A stretch of 64,000 nucleotides of DNA from Aquilutibacter rugosus (GCF_036541335.1 NZ_JAZHBO010000001.1:992001-1056000); one strand, 5' to 3'. Counted from the stretch's first letter, positions 53,235 through 62,752 are shown. Notes: a model not told the origin generated them from the letters alone. Numbers and translations are program-made.

Positions 53235-53969
53235 ATGACTCCTCGAAATGTCTCTCCATCTGCCACTCGCTCCCGGCGCCGTTGGTCCACGCTGATCTTC
53301 AAGACCATCGGCGTACTGGTGCTGATCAGCGTGCTGCAGGTTCTGGTACTGCGCTTTGTGCCGCCACCGATGACGGCCTTCATGCTGTGGCGCCAAGTGG
53401 ATGCGTGGATCGGCGGCGACAAGGACTACCGTTGGCGTTACGACTGGGAACCTCTAAGCAAAATGTCGCCGAATGTGCCGGTCGCTTTGGTTGCCGCCGA
53501 GGACCAGCTGTTCGCGGAGCATTACGGATTCGATGTGGTAGCCATCGAAAAGGCCTATGCCAATAACGCCAAGGGCAAACGGGTGCGCGGCGGTTCCACG
53601 ATCTCGCAGCAGGTCGCCAAGAATCTGTTTCTGTGGAGCGGCGGCGGTTATTTCCGCAAGGCGCTTGAGGCCTGGTACACGCTGCTGATTGAAACCTTGT
53701 GGCCCAAGCATCGCATTATCGAGATGTACGCCAATATTGCCGAGATGGGCGATGGCGTCTACGGTGCGCAAGCTGCAGCGCGCAAGTTCTGGCGTACTGA
53801 CGCGAGCAAGTTGTCACGCTCTCAGGCCGCGCGGCTTGCCGCCGTGCTGCCCAATCCCAAACGCTACAATGCCGCCAACCCGGGCCCCTATGTCAGCCGT
53901 CGTGCGCGCTGGATTGAGCGGCAGATGGGGCGCATCGGCGGTCGCGGCTATTTGAAGCAGTTGGACTGA
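53235..53969 (+). CDS. mtgA: Monofunctional peptidoglycan glycosyltransferase
   Basis: Membrane-bound GT51 enzyme that polymerises lipid II into glycan strands without a transpeptidase domain. One N-terminal membrane helix (about 18-40) is followed by the GT51 motifs VAAEDQLFAEHYGFD (catalytic Glu), GGSTISQQVAKNLFLW, RIIEMYANIAEMGDGVYGAQ and AARLAAVLPNPKRY. 244 residues is normal. The GT2 gene follows after 40 bases. Confidence 0.96.
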   Translation: MTPRNVSPSATRSRRRWSTLIFKTIGVLVLISVLQVLVLRFVPPPMTAFMLWRQVDAWIGGDKDYRWRYDWEPLSKMSPNVPVALVAAEDQLFAEHYGFDVVAIEKAYANNAKGKRVRGGSTISQQVAKNLFLWSGGGYFRKALEAWYTLLIETLWPKHRIIEMYANIAEMGDGVYGAQAAARKFWRTDASKLSRSQAARLAAVLPNPKRYNAANPGPYVSRRARWIERQMGRIGGRGYLKQLD

Positions 53970-54009
53970 AGCCCGCTATACTGCATGGAACCCGCTACGG
54001 AATTCGGAT

Positions 54010-54996
54010 TTGAGTAACTTCAGTACGACCCACGCAGATGCAGCTCATCGGCGCCTGACCGTACTGGTTGCTGCCTACAATGAGGCCAGCTCGCTGCCCT
54101 TGCTGCATCCGCTGATCCGTGCGGCGCTCGATGATGTCCATGCCGCGCACGGCATCGAGACGCGCGTTCTGTATGTGGATGACGGCAGTCACGATGCCAC
54201 CTGGTCCATTCTGCAATCGTTCCGCGAGCAGGATCCGCAGGTCTCCGTGCTGCGTCTGTCGCGTAATTTCGGCAAGGAAATCGCACTCACCGCAGGTCTT
54301 GATCAGATCGAGCAGGGCGGCGTCGTCATTCTCGATGCCGATGGCCAGGATCCGCCGGCTTTGATCAGCTCGCTGGTGCCGTATTGGCTGCAAGGCTATG
54401 ACGATGTGTACGGCACCCGCACCAATCGCGATGGCGAATTGTGGTTCAAGCGCATCACTGCCAAGTGGTTCTACCGCGTGATCGGACATCTGTCGGACAC
54501 GCCGATTCCCGCCGATACCGGTGATTTCCGTTTGCTGTCCGAGCGTGCCGTGCAGGCGCTGGGTCAATTGCGCGAACGCAACCGCTTCATGAAGGGATTG
54601 TTCGGCTGGGTCGGTTACAACCGCATTTCCGTGCCGTACTCACGCGCGCCTCGCAATGCCGGCAAGACCAAGTTCAACTTCCGCGGGCTGTGGAATCTGG
54701 CGCTCGATGGCATCACCAGCTTCTCACTGGCACCGTTGCGGTTAGCAACCTATACAGGCGTGGTCGCGGCGCTGTTTGCCTTTGCGGGCATGGCCTTCGT
54801 CATGATTCGTGCGGCGCTGTATGGCGATCCGGTGGCCGGCTGGCCTTCGATGATGGCCGTGATTCTTTTTATCGGTGGCGTGCAGTTGCTGGCGCTAGGC
54901 GTGATCGGCGAATACCTTGGGCGCATGTATAACGAGTCCAAGCAGCGGCCGCTGTATCTCGTTGACCAGCAGTTGCCCGATCGCAGCGGCCACTAA
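54010..54996 (+). CDS. GT2 polyprenyl-phosphate glycosyltransferase (ArnC/GtrB-like)
   Basis: 328 residues. The catalytic domain (about 15-230) has VLVAAYNEASSLPLL, VLYVDDGSHDAT, ILDADGQDPP (metal-binding DxD region) and PADTGDFRLLS. Two membrane helices at about 240-300 complete the layout of enzymes that load a sugar on undecaprenyl phosphate. The last part RMYNESKQRPLYLV is typical. The start is TTG at 54010, as no in-frame ATG precedes the conserved N-terminus. A -10-like TATACT is at 53977. Sugar and acceptor pathway are unknown. Confidence 0.9.
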   Translation: MSNFSTTHADAAHRRLTVLVAAYNEASSLPLLHPLIRAALDDVHAAHGIETRVLYVDDGSHDATWSILQSFREQDPQVSVLRLSRNFGKEIALTAGLDQIEQGGVVILDADGQDPPALISSLVPYWLQGYDDVYGTRTNRDGELWFKRITAKWFYRVIGHLSDTPIPADTGDFRLLSERAVQALGQLRERNRFMKGLFGWVGYNRISVPYSRAPRNAGKTKFNFRGLWNLALDGITSFSLAPLRLATYTGVVAALFAFAGMAFVMIRAALYGDPVAGWPSMMAVILFIGGVQLLALGVIGEYLGRMYNESKQRPLYLVDQQLPDRSGH

Positions 54997-55005
54997 AGCC
55001 GTATT

Positions 55006-55677
55006 TTAAGCGCCGGAGGCCGCTTGGCGGACCGCAACGTGCGACATCACCGCGACAAAATGGCAGGCGCTGCCGGCAATCACAAAACCGTGCCAGATGC
55101 TGTGCGAGTAGGGGATTTTTTTGGCCATGTAGAACACGGTGCCGAGCGTATAGAACAGACCGCCGGCCAGCAGCCATTGCAGCGTAAACGCGGACAGCGA
55201 ATTCATCATCGGTTTGACGGCGACGACAATCAGCCAACCCATCGCAATGTAGATCAGGGTCGAAATCAGTTTAAAGCGACCGGTAAAAAACAGCTTAAAG
55301 GCGATGCCGGCAGCGGCCAGTGACCAGATGACGGTGAGCAAGCTCCAACCCCAGGGTCCGCGCAGGCCGACCAGCATAAACGGCGTATAGGTACCGGCGA
55401 TCAGCAGGTAGATCGCGCAGTGATCCAGTACCTTAAATCGTGCCTTGAGCTTGGGTTGCGGGATCGAGTGATACACCGTCGAGGCCAGGTACATGACAAA
55501 CAGCGTCGCCACATAGACGATAGCGCCGCTCAGCTGCCACACATCGCCCCATAGGGCCGAAAGCGTAATCAGCACCGCACCCGCACCCAGCGCTGCAGCG
55601 GCAGCGATACCGTGAGTCAGCGCATTGGCCAGCTCTTCGCTCGCGGAGTACTGGCTGTGGTGGTGCGGGATAGTCAT
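55006..55677 (-). CDS. Hemolysin III/PAQR-family membrane protein (TrhA-like)
   Basis: 223 residues with seven membrane segments. Family marks include ELANALTHGIAAAAAL, the FVMYLASTVYHS segment, FKVLDHCAIYLLIAGTYTPF and the C-terminal HSIWHGFVIAGSACHFVAV, whose histidines form the metal site of PAQR proteins. GGAG precedes the ATG. In E. coli the relative TrhA affects membrane energetics; true hemolysin activity should not be assumed. It is downstream of prfC on the same strand (26 bases). Confidence 0.93.
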   Translation of the reverse strand: MTIPHHHSQYSASEELANALTHGIAAAAALGAGAVLITLSALWGDVWQLSGAIVYVATLFVMYLASTVYHSIPQPKLKARFKVLDHCAIYLLIAGTYTPFMLVGLRGPWGWSLLTVIWSLAAAGIAFKLFFTGRFKLISTLIYIAMGWLIVVAVKPMMNSLSAFTLQWLLAGGLFYTLGTVFYMAKKIPYSHSIWHGFVIAGSACHFVAVMSHVAVRQAASGA

Positions 55678-55703
55678 TTGGAATAACTCCGGTAGGTTTG
55701 AAC

Positions 55704-57311
55704 TTAGCCGAGATCGACTGAGTGCGCGTGTTCGCGCGTCGCCAGGAATTGCACTTCCGGATGCCGTTCCTGGGTCAGGTTCAGATTAACGCGAGTCGGG
55801 GCCAGATACACCAGTTCGCCGGCAGCGTCATTGGCCAGATTCAAAGCGTTCTTGTTGACGAACTCTTCGAGCTTTTTCGGATCGTCGCAACGGACCCAGC
55901 GCGCAGTGGCCACATTGACGTTCTCGAACAGAGCATCAACACCGTATTCGTCCTTGAGGCGATAGGCCACCACATCGAACTGCAGCATCCCGACGGCGCC
56001 CAGGATCAGATCGTTGGACATCATTGGCTTAAAGAACTGGGTTGCGCCTTCCTCACTCAATTGTGCCAGGCCCTTTTGCAGCTGCTTGAGCTTGAGCGGA
56101 TCGCGTAGGCGGGCACGGCGGAACAGTTCCGGTGCAAAGTTCGGAATGCCCGTAAACGCCAGGTTCTCGCCCTCGGTAAAGGTGTCGCCGATGGCAATGG
56201 TGCCGTGGTTGTGAATGCCGATCACATCACCGGGGAAGGCATCCTGTGCAATCTCGCGGTCGCTGGCCATAAAGGTCAGCGCATTGGCGAGTTTGATTTC
56301 CTTGCCCACGCGCGGATGGAAGGCCTTCATGCCGGCGGTGAACTTGCCCGAGCAGATGCGCATAAAGGCGACGCGGTCGCGGTGCTGCGGATCCATGTTG
56401 GCCTGAATCTTGAAGACAAAGCCCGTGAGCTTGTTCTCGGTCGGATCGACCTTGCGCGTCGTGGTCTCGCGCGCCTGCGGCATGGGTGCATGTTCAACAA
56501 AGAAATCCAGCAGCAACTGCACGCCGAAATTGTTGACGGCCGAGCCGAACGTGACCGGCGTCTGTTCACCGCGCAGGTACGCCTCCATGTCGAAGGGATT
56601 GGTTGCGCCTTCGACCAGTTCCAGCTGTTCGCGCACCTCATCGAGCATGTTCTGACCGATGGCGTCTAACACGCCCGGATCATCGAGCGAGGGGAAAATG
56701 GTGCTGTCCTGACGCGTAAAATTGCGACCCGATTCGAACAGATGCACCTCACCCGTGAGCAGATGCACCACGCCCTTCAGGCGCGGACCCATGCCGATCG
56801 GCCAGGTAATCGGAGCGCACTGAATGCCGAGCACCGATTCCACTTCGTCGATCAGTTCAATCGGATCTTTACCTTCGCGATCGAGCTTGTTGATAAAAGT
56901 CATGATGGGCGTGTTGCGCATGCGGCACACTTCCATCAGCTTGATGGTGCGTTCCTCGACGCCTTTGGCCACGTCGATCACCATCAGCGCGCTGTCAACG
57001 GCCGTCAGCACGCGATACGTGTCCTCGCCGAAGTCGGCGTGGCCCGGAGTATCGAGCAGGTTGACGATCTTGTCTTCGTACGGGAACTGCATGACCGACG
57101 AGGTCACGGAGATGCCGCGCTCCTTTTCGAGCGCCATCCAGTCGGAGGTGGCGTGGCGTGCCGCCTTGCGGCCCTTGACCGAACCGGCCATCTGAATCGC
57201 ACCGCCGAACAGCAGGAGCTTTTCGGTCAGGGTGGTTTTGCCGGCGTCAGGGTGGGAGATGATGGCAAAGGTCCGGCGGATCTTGGCCTGCATGGATACG
57301 TCAGTGGACAC
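55704..57311 (-). CDS. prfC: Peptide chain release factor 3
   Basis: GTPase that removes RF1 and RF2 from the ribosome after peptide release. G1 SHPDAGKTTLTEK, G2 region RGISVTSSVMQF, G3 DTPGHADF and G4 NKLD are present, and domain 2 and 3 blocks follow. 535 residues, as in E. coli (529). The start is GTG at 57311, with GAGG five bases before it; the ATG at 57293 lacks a ribosome site. A TAAAAT -10-like box is about 30 bases upstream. Confidence 0.97.
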   Translation of the reverse strand: MSTDVSMQAKIRRTFAIISHPDAGKTTLTEKLLLFGGAIQMAGSVKGRKAARHATSDWMALEKERGISVTSSVMQFPYEDKIVNLLDTPGHADFGEDTYRVLTAVDSALMVIDVAKGVEERTIKLMEVCRMRNTPIMTFINKLDREGKDPIELIDEVESVLGIQCAPITWPIGMGPRLKGVVHLLTGEVHLFESGRNFTRQDSTIFPSLDDPGVLDAIGQNMLDEVREQLELVEGATNPFDMEAYLRGEQTPVTFGSAVNNFGVQLLLDFFVEHAPMPQARETTTRKVDPTENKLTGFVFKIQANMDPQHRDRVAFMRICSGKFTAGMKAFHPRVGKEIKLANALTFMASDREIAQDAFPGDVIGIHNHGTIAIGDTFTEGENLAFTGIPNFAPELFRRARLRDPLKLKQLQKGLAQLSEEGATQFFKPMMSNDLILGAVGMLQFDVVAYRLKDEYGVDALFENVNVATARWVRCDDPKKLEEFVNKNALNLANDAAGELVYLAPTRVNLNLTQERHPEVQFLATREHAHSVDLG

Positions 57312-57397
57312 GGATGCCTCAAATGGAGCAGTTAACCGCTCATTTTACCGTGTCGAAGGCCATTCGCGGCGTCAAGCTGCCCCGGCGCCCGCCCGAT

Positions 57398-58780
57398 TCA
57401 GCATTCGATGACGTTGACCGCCAGCCCGCCGCGCGAGGTTTCCTTGTACTTGTCCTGCATGTCACGGCCGGTATCGCGCATGGTCTTGATGACTTTGTCG
57501 AGCGAGACCTTGTGCTTGCCGTCACCGCGCAGCGCCATGCGGCTGGCATTGATGGCCTTGACCGCGCCCATCGCGTTGCGCTCGATACAGGGGATCTGAA
57601 CCAGACCGCCGATCGGGTCGCAGGTCAGGCCCAGATTGTGTTCCATGCCGATTTCGGCGGCGTTCTCAATCTGGCTCGGAGTGCCGCCCACTGCCGCCGT
57701 CAGCCCGCCGGCGGCCATGCTGCAGGCCACGCCGACTTCGCCCTGGCAGCCGACTTCGGCACCGGAGATTGAGGCATTTTCCTTGTACAGAATGCCGATC
57801 GCGGCCGCTGTCAGCAGAAAATTACGAATACCCTGCGCCGAAGCGCCCGGAACAAAACGGTCGTAGTACTGGATCACGGCCGGGATGATGCCCGCGGCGC
57901 CGTTGGTCGGCGCTGTCACCACGCGGCCGCCTGCGGCGTTCTCTTCGTTGACGGCGAGCGCATACAGATTGACCCAGTCGAGCGTGGTCAGCGGGTCGCA
58001 CAGTGCGGCCTCGGGGCGTTCGCTCAATTCGCGATACAGGGAGGGCGCACGACGCGACACGTTCAGTCCGCCCGGTAAGGTGCCCGATTCGCGAATGCCG
58101 CGATTGAGACAAGCCAGCATCGCCGCCCACACATCGTCGAGACCTTGTTCGATCTCCGGCACGGTTCGCCAGGCTTGCTCATTTGCCATCATGACCTGCG
58201 CAATGCTCAGGCCATGTTCCTTGCATTGAGCGATCAGCTCATCGCCACTGTGAAACGGATAGGGCAGCTCGGTGGTGTCCGCGACGATACGGTCTTCGGC
58301 GGCCTCATCCTGATTGAGAACAAAACCGCCACCGACCGAGTAGTAATCGCGCGTGGCCAGCACTTCGCCATTGGCGTCGTAGGCGAAAAAGCGCATGCCA
58401 TTGGTATGAAACGGCAGTTTTTGCCGCTTATTCATGATCAGATCGTGCTTTTCGTCGAAGGAAATCTCGCGCTCGCCATGCAGACAGATCGATTTATTGC
58501 CGCGAATGCGTTCCAGGCTCGGCGCAATGATGTCGGGATCGATGCGATTGGGCAGATGGCCCTCGAGTCCCATCAGCACCGCTTTATCGGTACCGTGGCC
58601 GCGACCCGTTAGGGCCAGCGAGCCGAACACCTCGGCACGCACGCGCGTCACACGGTCCAGGCATTGCGTGTCAACTAGCCAATGCTCGACAAAGCGAGCG
58701 GCGGCAAGCATCGGACCGACGGTATGCGAGGAGCTAGGTCCTACACCGATCTTGAACAGGTCGAAACAGCTGACAGCCAT
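57398..58780 (-). CDS. sdaA: L-serine dehydratase, single-chain
   Basis: [4Fe-4S] enzyme that converts L-serine to pyruvate and ammonia. DLFKIGVGPSSSHTVGPM opens the beta domain; the alpha domain has VVTAPTNGAAGIIPA and EVGCQGEVGVACSMAAGGL with the cluster cysteines. The C-terminus ends EC, as in related enzymes whose tail cysteine ligates the cluster. 460 residues. GGAG is upstream of the ATG. prfC follows 86 bases downstream. Confidence 0.97.
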   Translation of the reverse strand: MAVSCFDLFKIGVGPSSSHTVGPMLAAARFVEHWLVDTQCLDRVTRVRAEVFGSLALTGRGHGTDKAVLMGLEGHLPNRIDPDIIAPSLERIRGNKSICLHGEREISFDEKHDLIMNKRQKLPFHTNGMRFFAYDANGEVLATRDYYSVGGGFVLNQDEAAEDRIVADTTELPYPFHSGDELIAQCKEHGLSIAQVMMANEQAWRTVPEIEQGLDDVWAAMLACLNRGIRESGTLPGGLNVSRRAPSLYRELSERPEAALCDPLTTLDWVNLYALAVNEENAAGGRVVTAPTNGAAGIIPAVIQYYDRFVPGASAQGIRNFLLTAAAIGILYKENASISGAEVGCQGEVGVACSMAAGGLTAAVGGTPSQIENAAEIGMEHNLGLTCDPIGGLVQIPCIERNAMGAVKAINASRMALRGDGKHKVSLDKVIKTMRDTGRDMQDKYKETSRGGLAVNVIEC

Positions 58781-58843
58781 GCGCGGAACTCCGGAAAGCG
58801 GCGATAATGCAAACCTCTAGTTTAGCGTTTATGTGCACCGACC

Positions 58844-59122
58844 GTGACCACCGTGAGTGCTGCCGTGCCCGACGATCCCGTATGGATTCTGTATCAGCGT
58901 GATGATTGCCATCTGTGCGATCTCGCGCTCGAAGTGCTGGCCGCCGCTCGCTTCCCCGAGTTCGAATCGGTGTTCATTGATGACGATGCGGACTTGGAGG
59001 CACAATGGGGCACCGTCGTTCCGGTGCTCCGACACGTGCCCACCGGCGCCGTCCTGTGCTGGCCGTTCAACGAAAACGCCCTGCGCGATTTTCGGCAGGG
59101 CGTTGATCAGAACTCAAAGTAA
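58844..59122 (+). CDS. Glutaredoxin-like family protein (DUF836 type)
   Basis: 92 residues with the thioredoxin-fold start WILYQRDDCHLCDLALEVL, where CHLC is the redox pair, followed by FESVFIDDDADL and the cis-Pro region VVPVLRHVPTGAVL. The start is GTG at 58844 or 58853. It ends 15 bases before the convergent cytochrome b561 stop. Redox partner is unknown. Confidence 0.85.
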   Translation: MTTVSAAVPDDPVWILYQRDDCHLCDLALEVLAAARFPEFESVFIDDDADLEAQWGTVVPVLRHVPTGAVLCWPFNENALRDFRQGVDQNSK

Positions 59123-59137
59123 GCGCGCAGTTTGCGC

Positions 59138-59689
59138 TCAGCGACGGCGCGGATGCATGCGATCGAGCAGTCCGTCCTTTAATACCATTTGGTGATAGAT
59201 GGCGGCGCCGGCATGCACAATGACGACTGCCAGCAGCACCCAGAACATCGTCTCGTGCCACTCGCTGCTCAGTTCGCGCAGCGCCGGATTTTTGGCGACC
59301 AGATTCGGCAGCTCGCCCAAACCGAAGTAGTTGACCGGCCTTCCACCTGCGGAGCTCATGATCCAACCGCTCAGCGGCATGGCCAGCATCAGAACGTAGA
59401 GCAGGCCGTGAGTGATCTGCGCCGTCAGGTGCTGCCAGTTTGGTGTACTCATGATGCGAGCAGGCGATGGCGTGAACAAATTCCAGACCAGACGTACGGC
59501 GGCCAATACCAGCACGGTAATGCCCAGCGCTTTGTGCCAACCCATGATCAGCTTGCGCAGATCGCCGGGGAAATAATCGTGCGTCAGGCCGATCACGGCA
59601 ATGACGAACAACATCAGCACCATCAGCCAGTGCAGGAACTTGCTGGTGCCGCTCCATTGGGTGGGACGCAGCGCGGTAGAAGTGCTCAT
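59138..59689 (-). CDS. Cytochrome b561 family protein
   Basis: 183-residue di-haem membrane cytochrome. Four membrane helices carry the haem histidines: KFLHWLMVLMLFVIAVIGL, MGWHKALGITVLVLAAVRL, ITHGLLYVLMLAMPLSGWI and FWVLLAVVIVHAGAAIYH. It probably passes electrons from quinol, as YodB/CybB relatives do, including to superoxide. AAGGA precedes the ATG. It is 33 bases after hemE on the same strand, which fits supply of haem. Confidence 0.92.
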   Translation of the reverse strand: MSTSTALRPTQWSGTSKFLHWLMVLMLFVIAVIGLTHDYFPGDLRKLIMGWHKALGITVLVLAAVRLVWNLFTPSPARIMSTPNWQHLTAQITHGLLYVLMLAMPLSGWIMSSAGGRPVNYFGLGELPNLVAKNPALRELSSEWHETMFWVLLAVVIVHAGAAIYHQMVLKDGLLDRMHPRRR

Positions 59690-59722
59690 GATCGCGGTTC
59701 CTTGATGGATTGTCGTGATGGT

Positions 59723-60811
59723 TTAGCGACGGCTGTGGTTGTGCACGGCCTCGACCAGAGCGGCGACATGATCCGGACTCATGTCGGGCGACATGCCATG
59801 GCCGAGGTTAAATACGTGGCCATCGCGGCTGCCGCCATTGCCCTGCATGTACGAATCCAAGGCGAAGGCGGCCTCTTTGGCGATGGCCTCGGGTGTGGCG
59901 TACAAAGTCACCGGATCCAAGTTGCCTTGCAGTGCGACCTTGTTGCCGATACGACGGGCGGCATCGCCCAGGTCGACGGTCCAGTCAATGCCGACGGCAT
60001 CGGCTCCGGTGTCGGCCAGCGCTTCGAGATGCAGACCATTGCCCTTGCCGAACAGAATGACCGGTGCATCGCCGTCTTGCTTGAGGGCCTTGGAAATCTG
60101 TGCCATGTACTGCAACGAAAACTCGCGATACATGCGCGGCGACAGCACGCCACCCCAGGTATCAAAGATCTGCAGGGCCTGTGCGCCGGCAGCGCGTTGC
60201 GCCTTGAGGTAGGCGATGACGCTGTCGGTGACCACTTGCAGCAGCTTGTGCATTTGCTCGGGTGCATTCAGAGCCAGGCTCTTGACCTTGGCGAAGTCCT
60301 TGCTGCCACCGCCTTCGACCATGTAGCAGGCCAAGGTCCACGGGCTGCCGGAGAAACCGATCAGCGGCACTTGGCCATTGAGTTCGTGGCGAATCGTGCG
60401 AACGGCATCCATGACATAACGCAGCTCCATTTCCATGTCCGGCACGGCTAAGCGTTCAATGTCCTGCGGTGTGCGAATCGGGCGCTCGAACTTGGGGCCT
60501 TCGCCATCTTCAAAATACAGACCCAGGCCCATGGCATCGGGCACAGTCAGAATGTCGGAAAACAGAATCGCGGCATCGAGCGGGAACCGACGCAGCGGTT
60601 GCAGCGTGACCTCGCAGGCGAGTTCGGGGTTCTTGGCCAGGCCCAGGAAGCTGCCGGCCTGGCGGCGCGTTTCGCGGTATTCCGGCAGGTAGCGGCCGGC
60701 TTGGCGCATCAGCCAGATGGGCGTGCGGTCCACAGGCTGGCGGCGCAGGGCGCGTAGGAAGCGATCGTTGGCGAGGGCCGCATCCGTGGCGGCGATAGTG
60801 TTTTCAGTCAT
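59723..60811 (-). CDS. hemE: Uroporphyrinogen decarboxylase
   Basis: Removes four carboxyl groups from uroporphyrinogen III to give coproporphyrinogen in haem synthesis. The N-terminal PVDRTPIWLMRQAGRYLPEY, DAAILFSDILTVPDAMGL and GFSGSPWTLACYMVEGGGSK blocks are complete. 362 residues. It follows aroB by 36 bases, and a TAAAAT box six bases before the ATG suggests a second, leaderless promoter. Confidence 0.98.
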   Translation of the reverse strand: MTENTIAATDAALANDRFLRALRRQPVDRTPIWLMRQAGRYLPEYRETRRQAGSFLGLAKNPELACEVTLQPLRRFPLDAAILFSDILTVPDAMGLGLYFEDGEGPKFERPIRTPQDIERLAVPDMEMELRYVMDAVRTIRHELNGQVPLIGFSGSPWTLACYMVEGGGSKDFAKVKSLALNAPEQMHKLLQVVTDSVIAYLKAQRAAGAQALQIFDTWGGVLSPRMYREFSLQYMAQISKALKQDGDAPVILFGKGNGLHLEALADTGADAVGIDWTVDLGDAARRIGNKVALQGNLDPVTLYATPEAIAKEAAFALDSYMQGNGGSRDGHVFNLGHGMSPDMSPDHVAALVEAVHNHSRR

Positions 60812-60817
60812 CGGTCA

Positions 60818-60823
60818 ATTTTA
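60818..60823 (-). promoter_or_regulatory. -10 box of hemE, probable leaderless start
   Basis: TAAAAT on the minus strand ends six bases before the hemE ATG at 60811, within the aroB-hemE gap. No ribosome site is visible. Confidence 0.45.
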
Positions 60824-60847
60824 CGGGATACGGCCCGTCTCGCGACG

Positions 60848-61906
60848 CTAAAGCGGGCTTTGGTGAATGACAGCCCGGCCGAGCTGCTGCAGCAGAATCA
60901 GGCGCAACGCGCTGCCCGTGTTCTTTTTGTCGAGCCGCATGTGGTGCTTCTGGGTCTGCGGGTCGGTGCCTGCCGGCGGTTCAGTTGGCAGGCCAAAGCG
61001 TTGCAGGGTGTCAATCAGCTGCTGCGTATCGGCCGCCGGCAACTGCAATGCCGATTCGCTGTGGCGGGCCGCTTGGACCATGCCGATGGCCACGGCTTCA
61101 CCGTGAAGCAGGGCGTCACCGTAGCCGGCCATCACTTCGAGCGCATGGCCAAAAGTGTGGCCGAAATTGAGCAAGGCCCGCTCGCCGCGTTCGGTCGGAT
61201 CGCGTGCAACGATGGCGGCTTTGTAGCGGATGCAGCGTGCGACCAGTTCGGTCAGGGTAGCGGCATCGCGTGCTGTGATTTCTGCCGCATGCTGCTGCAG
61301 CCACTGCATAAATTCACGGTCGAAGGCAGCGCCGTACTTGATCACCTCGGCCATGCCGGCAGCAAACTCGCGTGCGGGCAGGGTGGTCAGTGTCGCGACG
61401 TCGGCGATTACATGTCGCGGCGGATGAAATGCGCCGATCAGATTTTTGCCGTGGGGCAAGTCCACCGCGGTCTTGCCGCCGACACTGGAGTCGACCATCG
61501 CCAGCAAGCTGGTGGGCACTTGAATGCAATCAATACCGCGCATCCACAGTGCGGCCGCAAGTCCGGCCAAGTCGCCGATCACTCCGCCGCCAAGTGCAAG
61601 CACCACCGCATCGCGGCGCATGCCGGCATCGGCCAGTTGTTCGAGTACGTTGCCCAGTTGCTGCCAGTTCTTGCTGGCTTCGCCGGCGTCGAGCGTGAGG
61701 CTCAGGATCTGTGCATCGGGGTGAGCGGCGGTCAGGCCTTCGTGCACGGCCTTGAGATACAAGGGGCCGACGTGGTGATCGGTAATCAGCGCAAACTGTT
61801 TGGCGCTCTGCAGTTGCCAAGTGGTGGCGTTGCGCAGCAGCTCGGCTCCGACGGTGACGGTATAGGGCCGCGGGCCGTCAACTCGAATGGTGGTGTGTTC
61901 AGTCAT
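60848..61906 (-). CDS. aroB: 3-Dehydroquinate synthase
   Basis: Second step of the shikimate pathway: NAD and metal-dependent cyclisation of DAHP. GEASKNWQQLGNVLEQL, DAVVLALGGGVIGDLAG, QVPTSLLAMVDSSVGGKTAV and ALLNFGHTFGHALE with the metal-binding histidines are seen. 352 residues. Its ATG lies within the end of aroK (eight-base overlap), the classic aroK-aroB pair. Confidence 0.98.
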   Translation of the reverse strand: MTEHTTIRVDGPRPYTVTVGAELLRNATTWQLQSAKQFALITDHHVGPLYLKAVHEGLTAAHPDAQILSLTLDAGEASKNWQQLGNVLEQLADAGMRRDAVVLALGGGVIGDLAGLAAALWMRGIDCIQVPTSLLAMVDSSVGGKTAVDLPHGKNLIGAFHPPRHVIADVATLTTLPAREFAAGMAEVIKYGAAFDREFMQWLQQHAAEITARDAATLTELVARCIRYKAAIVARDPTERGERALLNFGHTFGHALEVMAGYGDALLHGEAVAIGMVQAARHSESALQLPAADTQQLIDTLQRFGLPTEPPAGTDPQTQKHHMRLDKKNTGSALRLILLQQLGRAVIHQSPL

Positions 61907-62426
61907 GCCAGTTCTGCTTGATTTGAGTCAGGAGCTTAGCGCATGCGCTCCGTGGCGATTGGTGGCCGTCATTGCAGAAGGTCAGGTCGGCGACTTCGGC
62001 GTAGTACGGTGCGCGGATACGGGCCATCTCCTGCAGAATCTGTTCGCGGTTCTCTGATTGCAGTAACGGGCGTGAACGATCGCACTGCAGACGCTTCAGT
62101 TGGCTCGCTAGCGGCACCTGTAAATGCACGACGTAGGCGTTGTGCAGCAACTTGCGATTTTCTTCGCGTACGACGCAACCGGCACCGGTGGCCAGAACTT
62201 GTGCCGGCGTGGCGATGGTGTCGCGCAACGCCAGATGTTCCTGCTCGCGGAAATACGCTTCGTTGCCTTGCGTAAACAGGGTGGAAATGCAGACGCCGAC
62301 GCGACTCTCGATCTCGCGGTCTAGATCCGTAAAGCGCCATTGCAGGGCCTGGGCAAGCAGTCGGCCGATGCTGGATTTGCCGGCACCGGTCGGGCCGACC
62401 AGAACAATGGAGGAGGGGGCTGTCAT
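61899..62426 (-). CDS. aroK: Shikimate kinase
   Basis: Phosphorylates shikimate with ATP. P-loop VGPTGAGKSSIGRLLAQ, DLDREIESRVG (shikimate-binding Asp) and ATGAGCVVREENRKLL are present. The start at 62426 (MTAPSSIVLV) matches homologues; the longer frame to 62498 adds unrelated residues. No ribosome site is clear. 175 residues. Confidence 0.96.
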   Translation of the reverse strand: MTAPSSIVLVGPTGAGKSSIGRLLAQALQWRFTDLDREIESRVGVCISTLFTQGNEAYFREQEHLALRDTIATPAQVLATGAGCVVREENRKLLHNAYVVHLQVPLASQLKRLQCDRSRPLLQSENREQILQEMARIRAPYYAEVADLTFCNDGHQSPRSACAKLLTQIKQNWHD

Positions 62427-62548
62427 AACGGAAATTTGATCGGCTATGCAAAGGACTTTAACAGCCTGCAGCGTAGTGTGGAATTCAGGGTGCGGCAATT
62501 GGCTGCAGTCTCATCGAATTCAAGTTCACCACTAGTCAGGAGCATTCC

Positions 62549-62752
62549 ATGTCCGTAGCAAAAGTAATCGAGGTCTCGTCGTCGTCCGAAATCGGTGTTG
62601 AAGATGCCGTACGTAAGGGCCTGCTGAAAGTGGCCGAGACGGTCAAGAACATCAAGGGCGCATGGATTGCCGAGCAAAAGGTTGTCACCAACGCCGATGG
62701 CTCCGTCGCCACCTGGCATGTCAATCTGCGCATCACCTTTGTCGTCGACTGA
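62549..62752 (+). CDS. Dodecin, flavin-binding storage protein
   Basis: 67-residue dodecamer-forming flavoprotein. MSVAKVIEVSSSSEIGVEDA, AETVKNIKGAWI (with the flavin-stacking Trp) and the C-terminal WHVNLRITFVVD are the family pattern. AGGAG lies before the ATG. It is probably monocistronic, with a terminator before pdxH. Next to pdxH it places two flavin-related proteins side by side. Confidence 0.93.
   Translation: MSVAKVIEVSSSSEIGVEDAVRKGLLKVAETVKNIKGAWIAEQKVVTNADGSVATWHVNLRITFVVD

Noticed and set aside
55006..55677. Toxin (hemolysin)
   Set aside because: The family name is historical; the protein is a seven-helix PAQR-type membrane protein.
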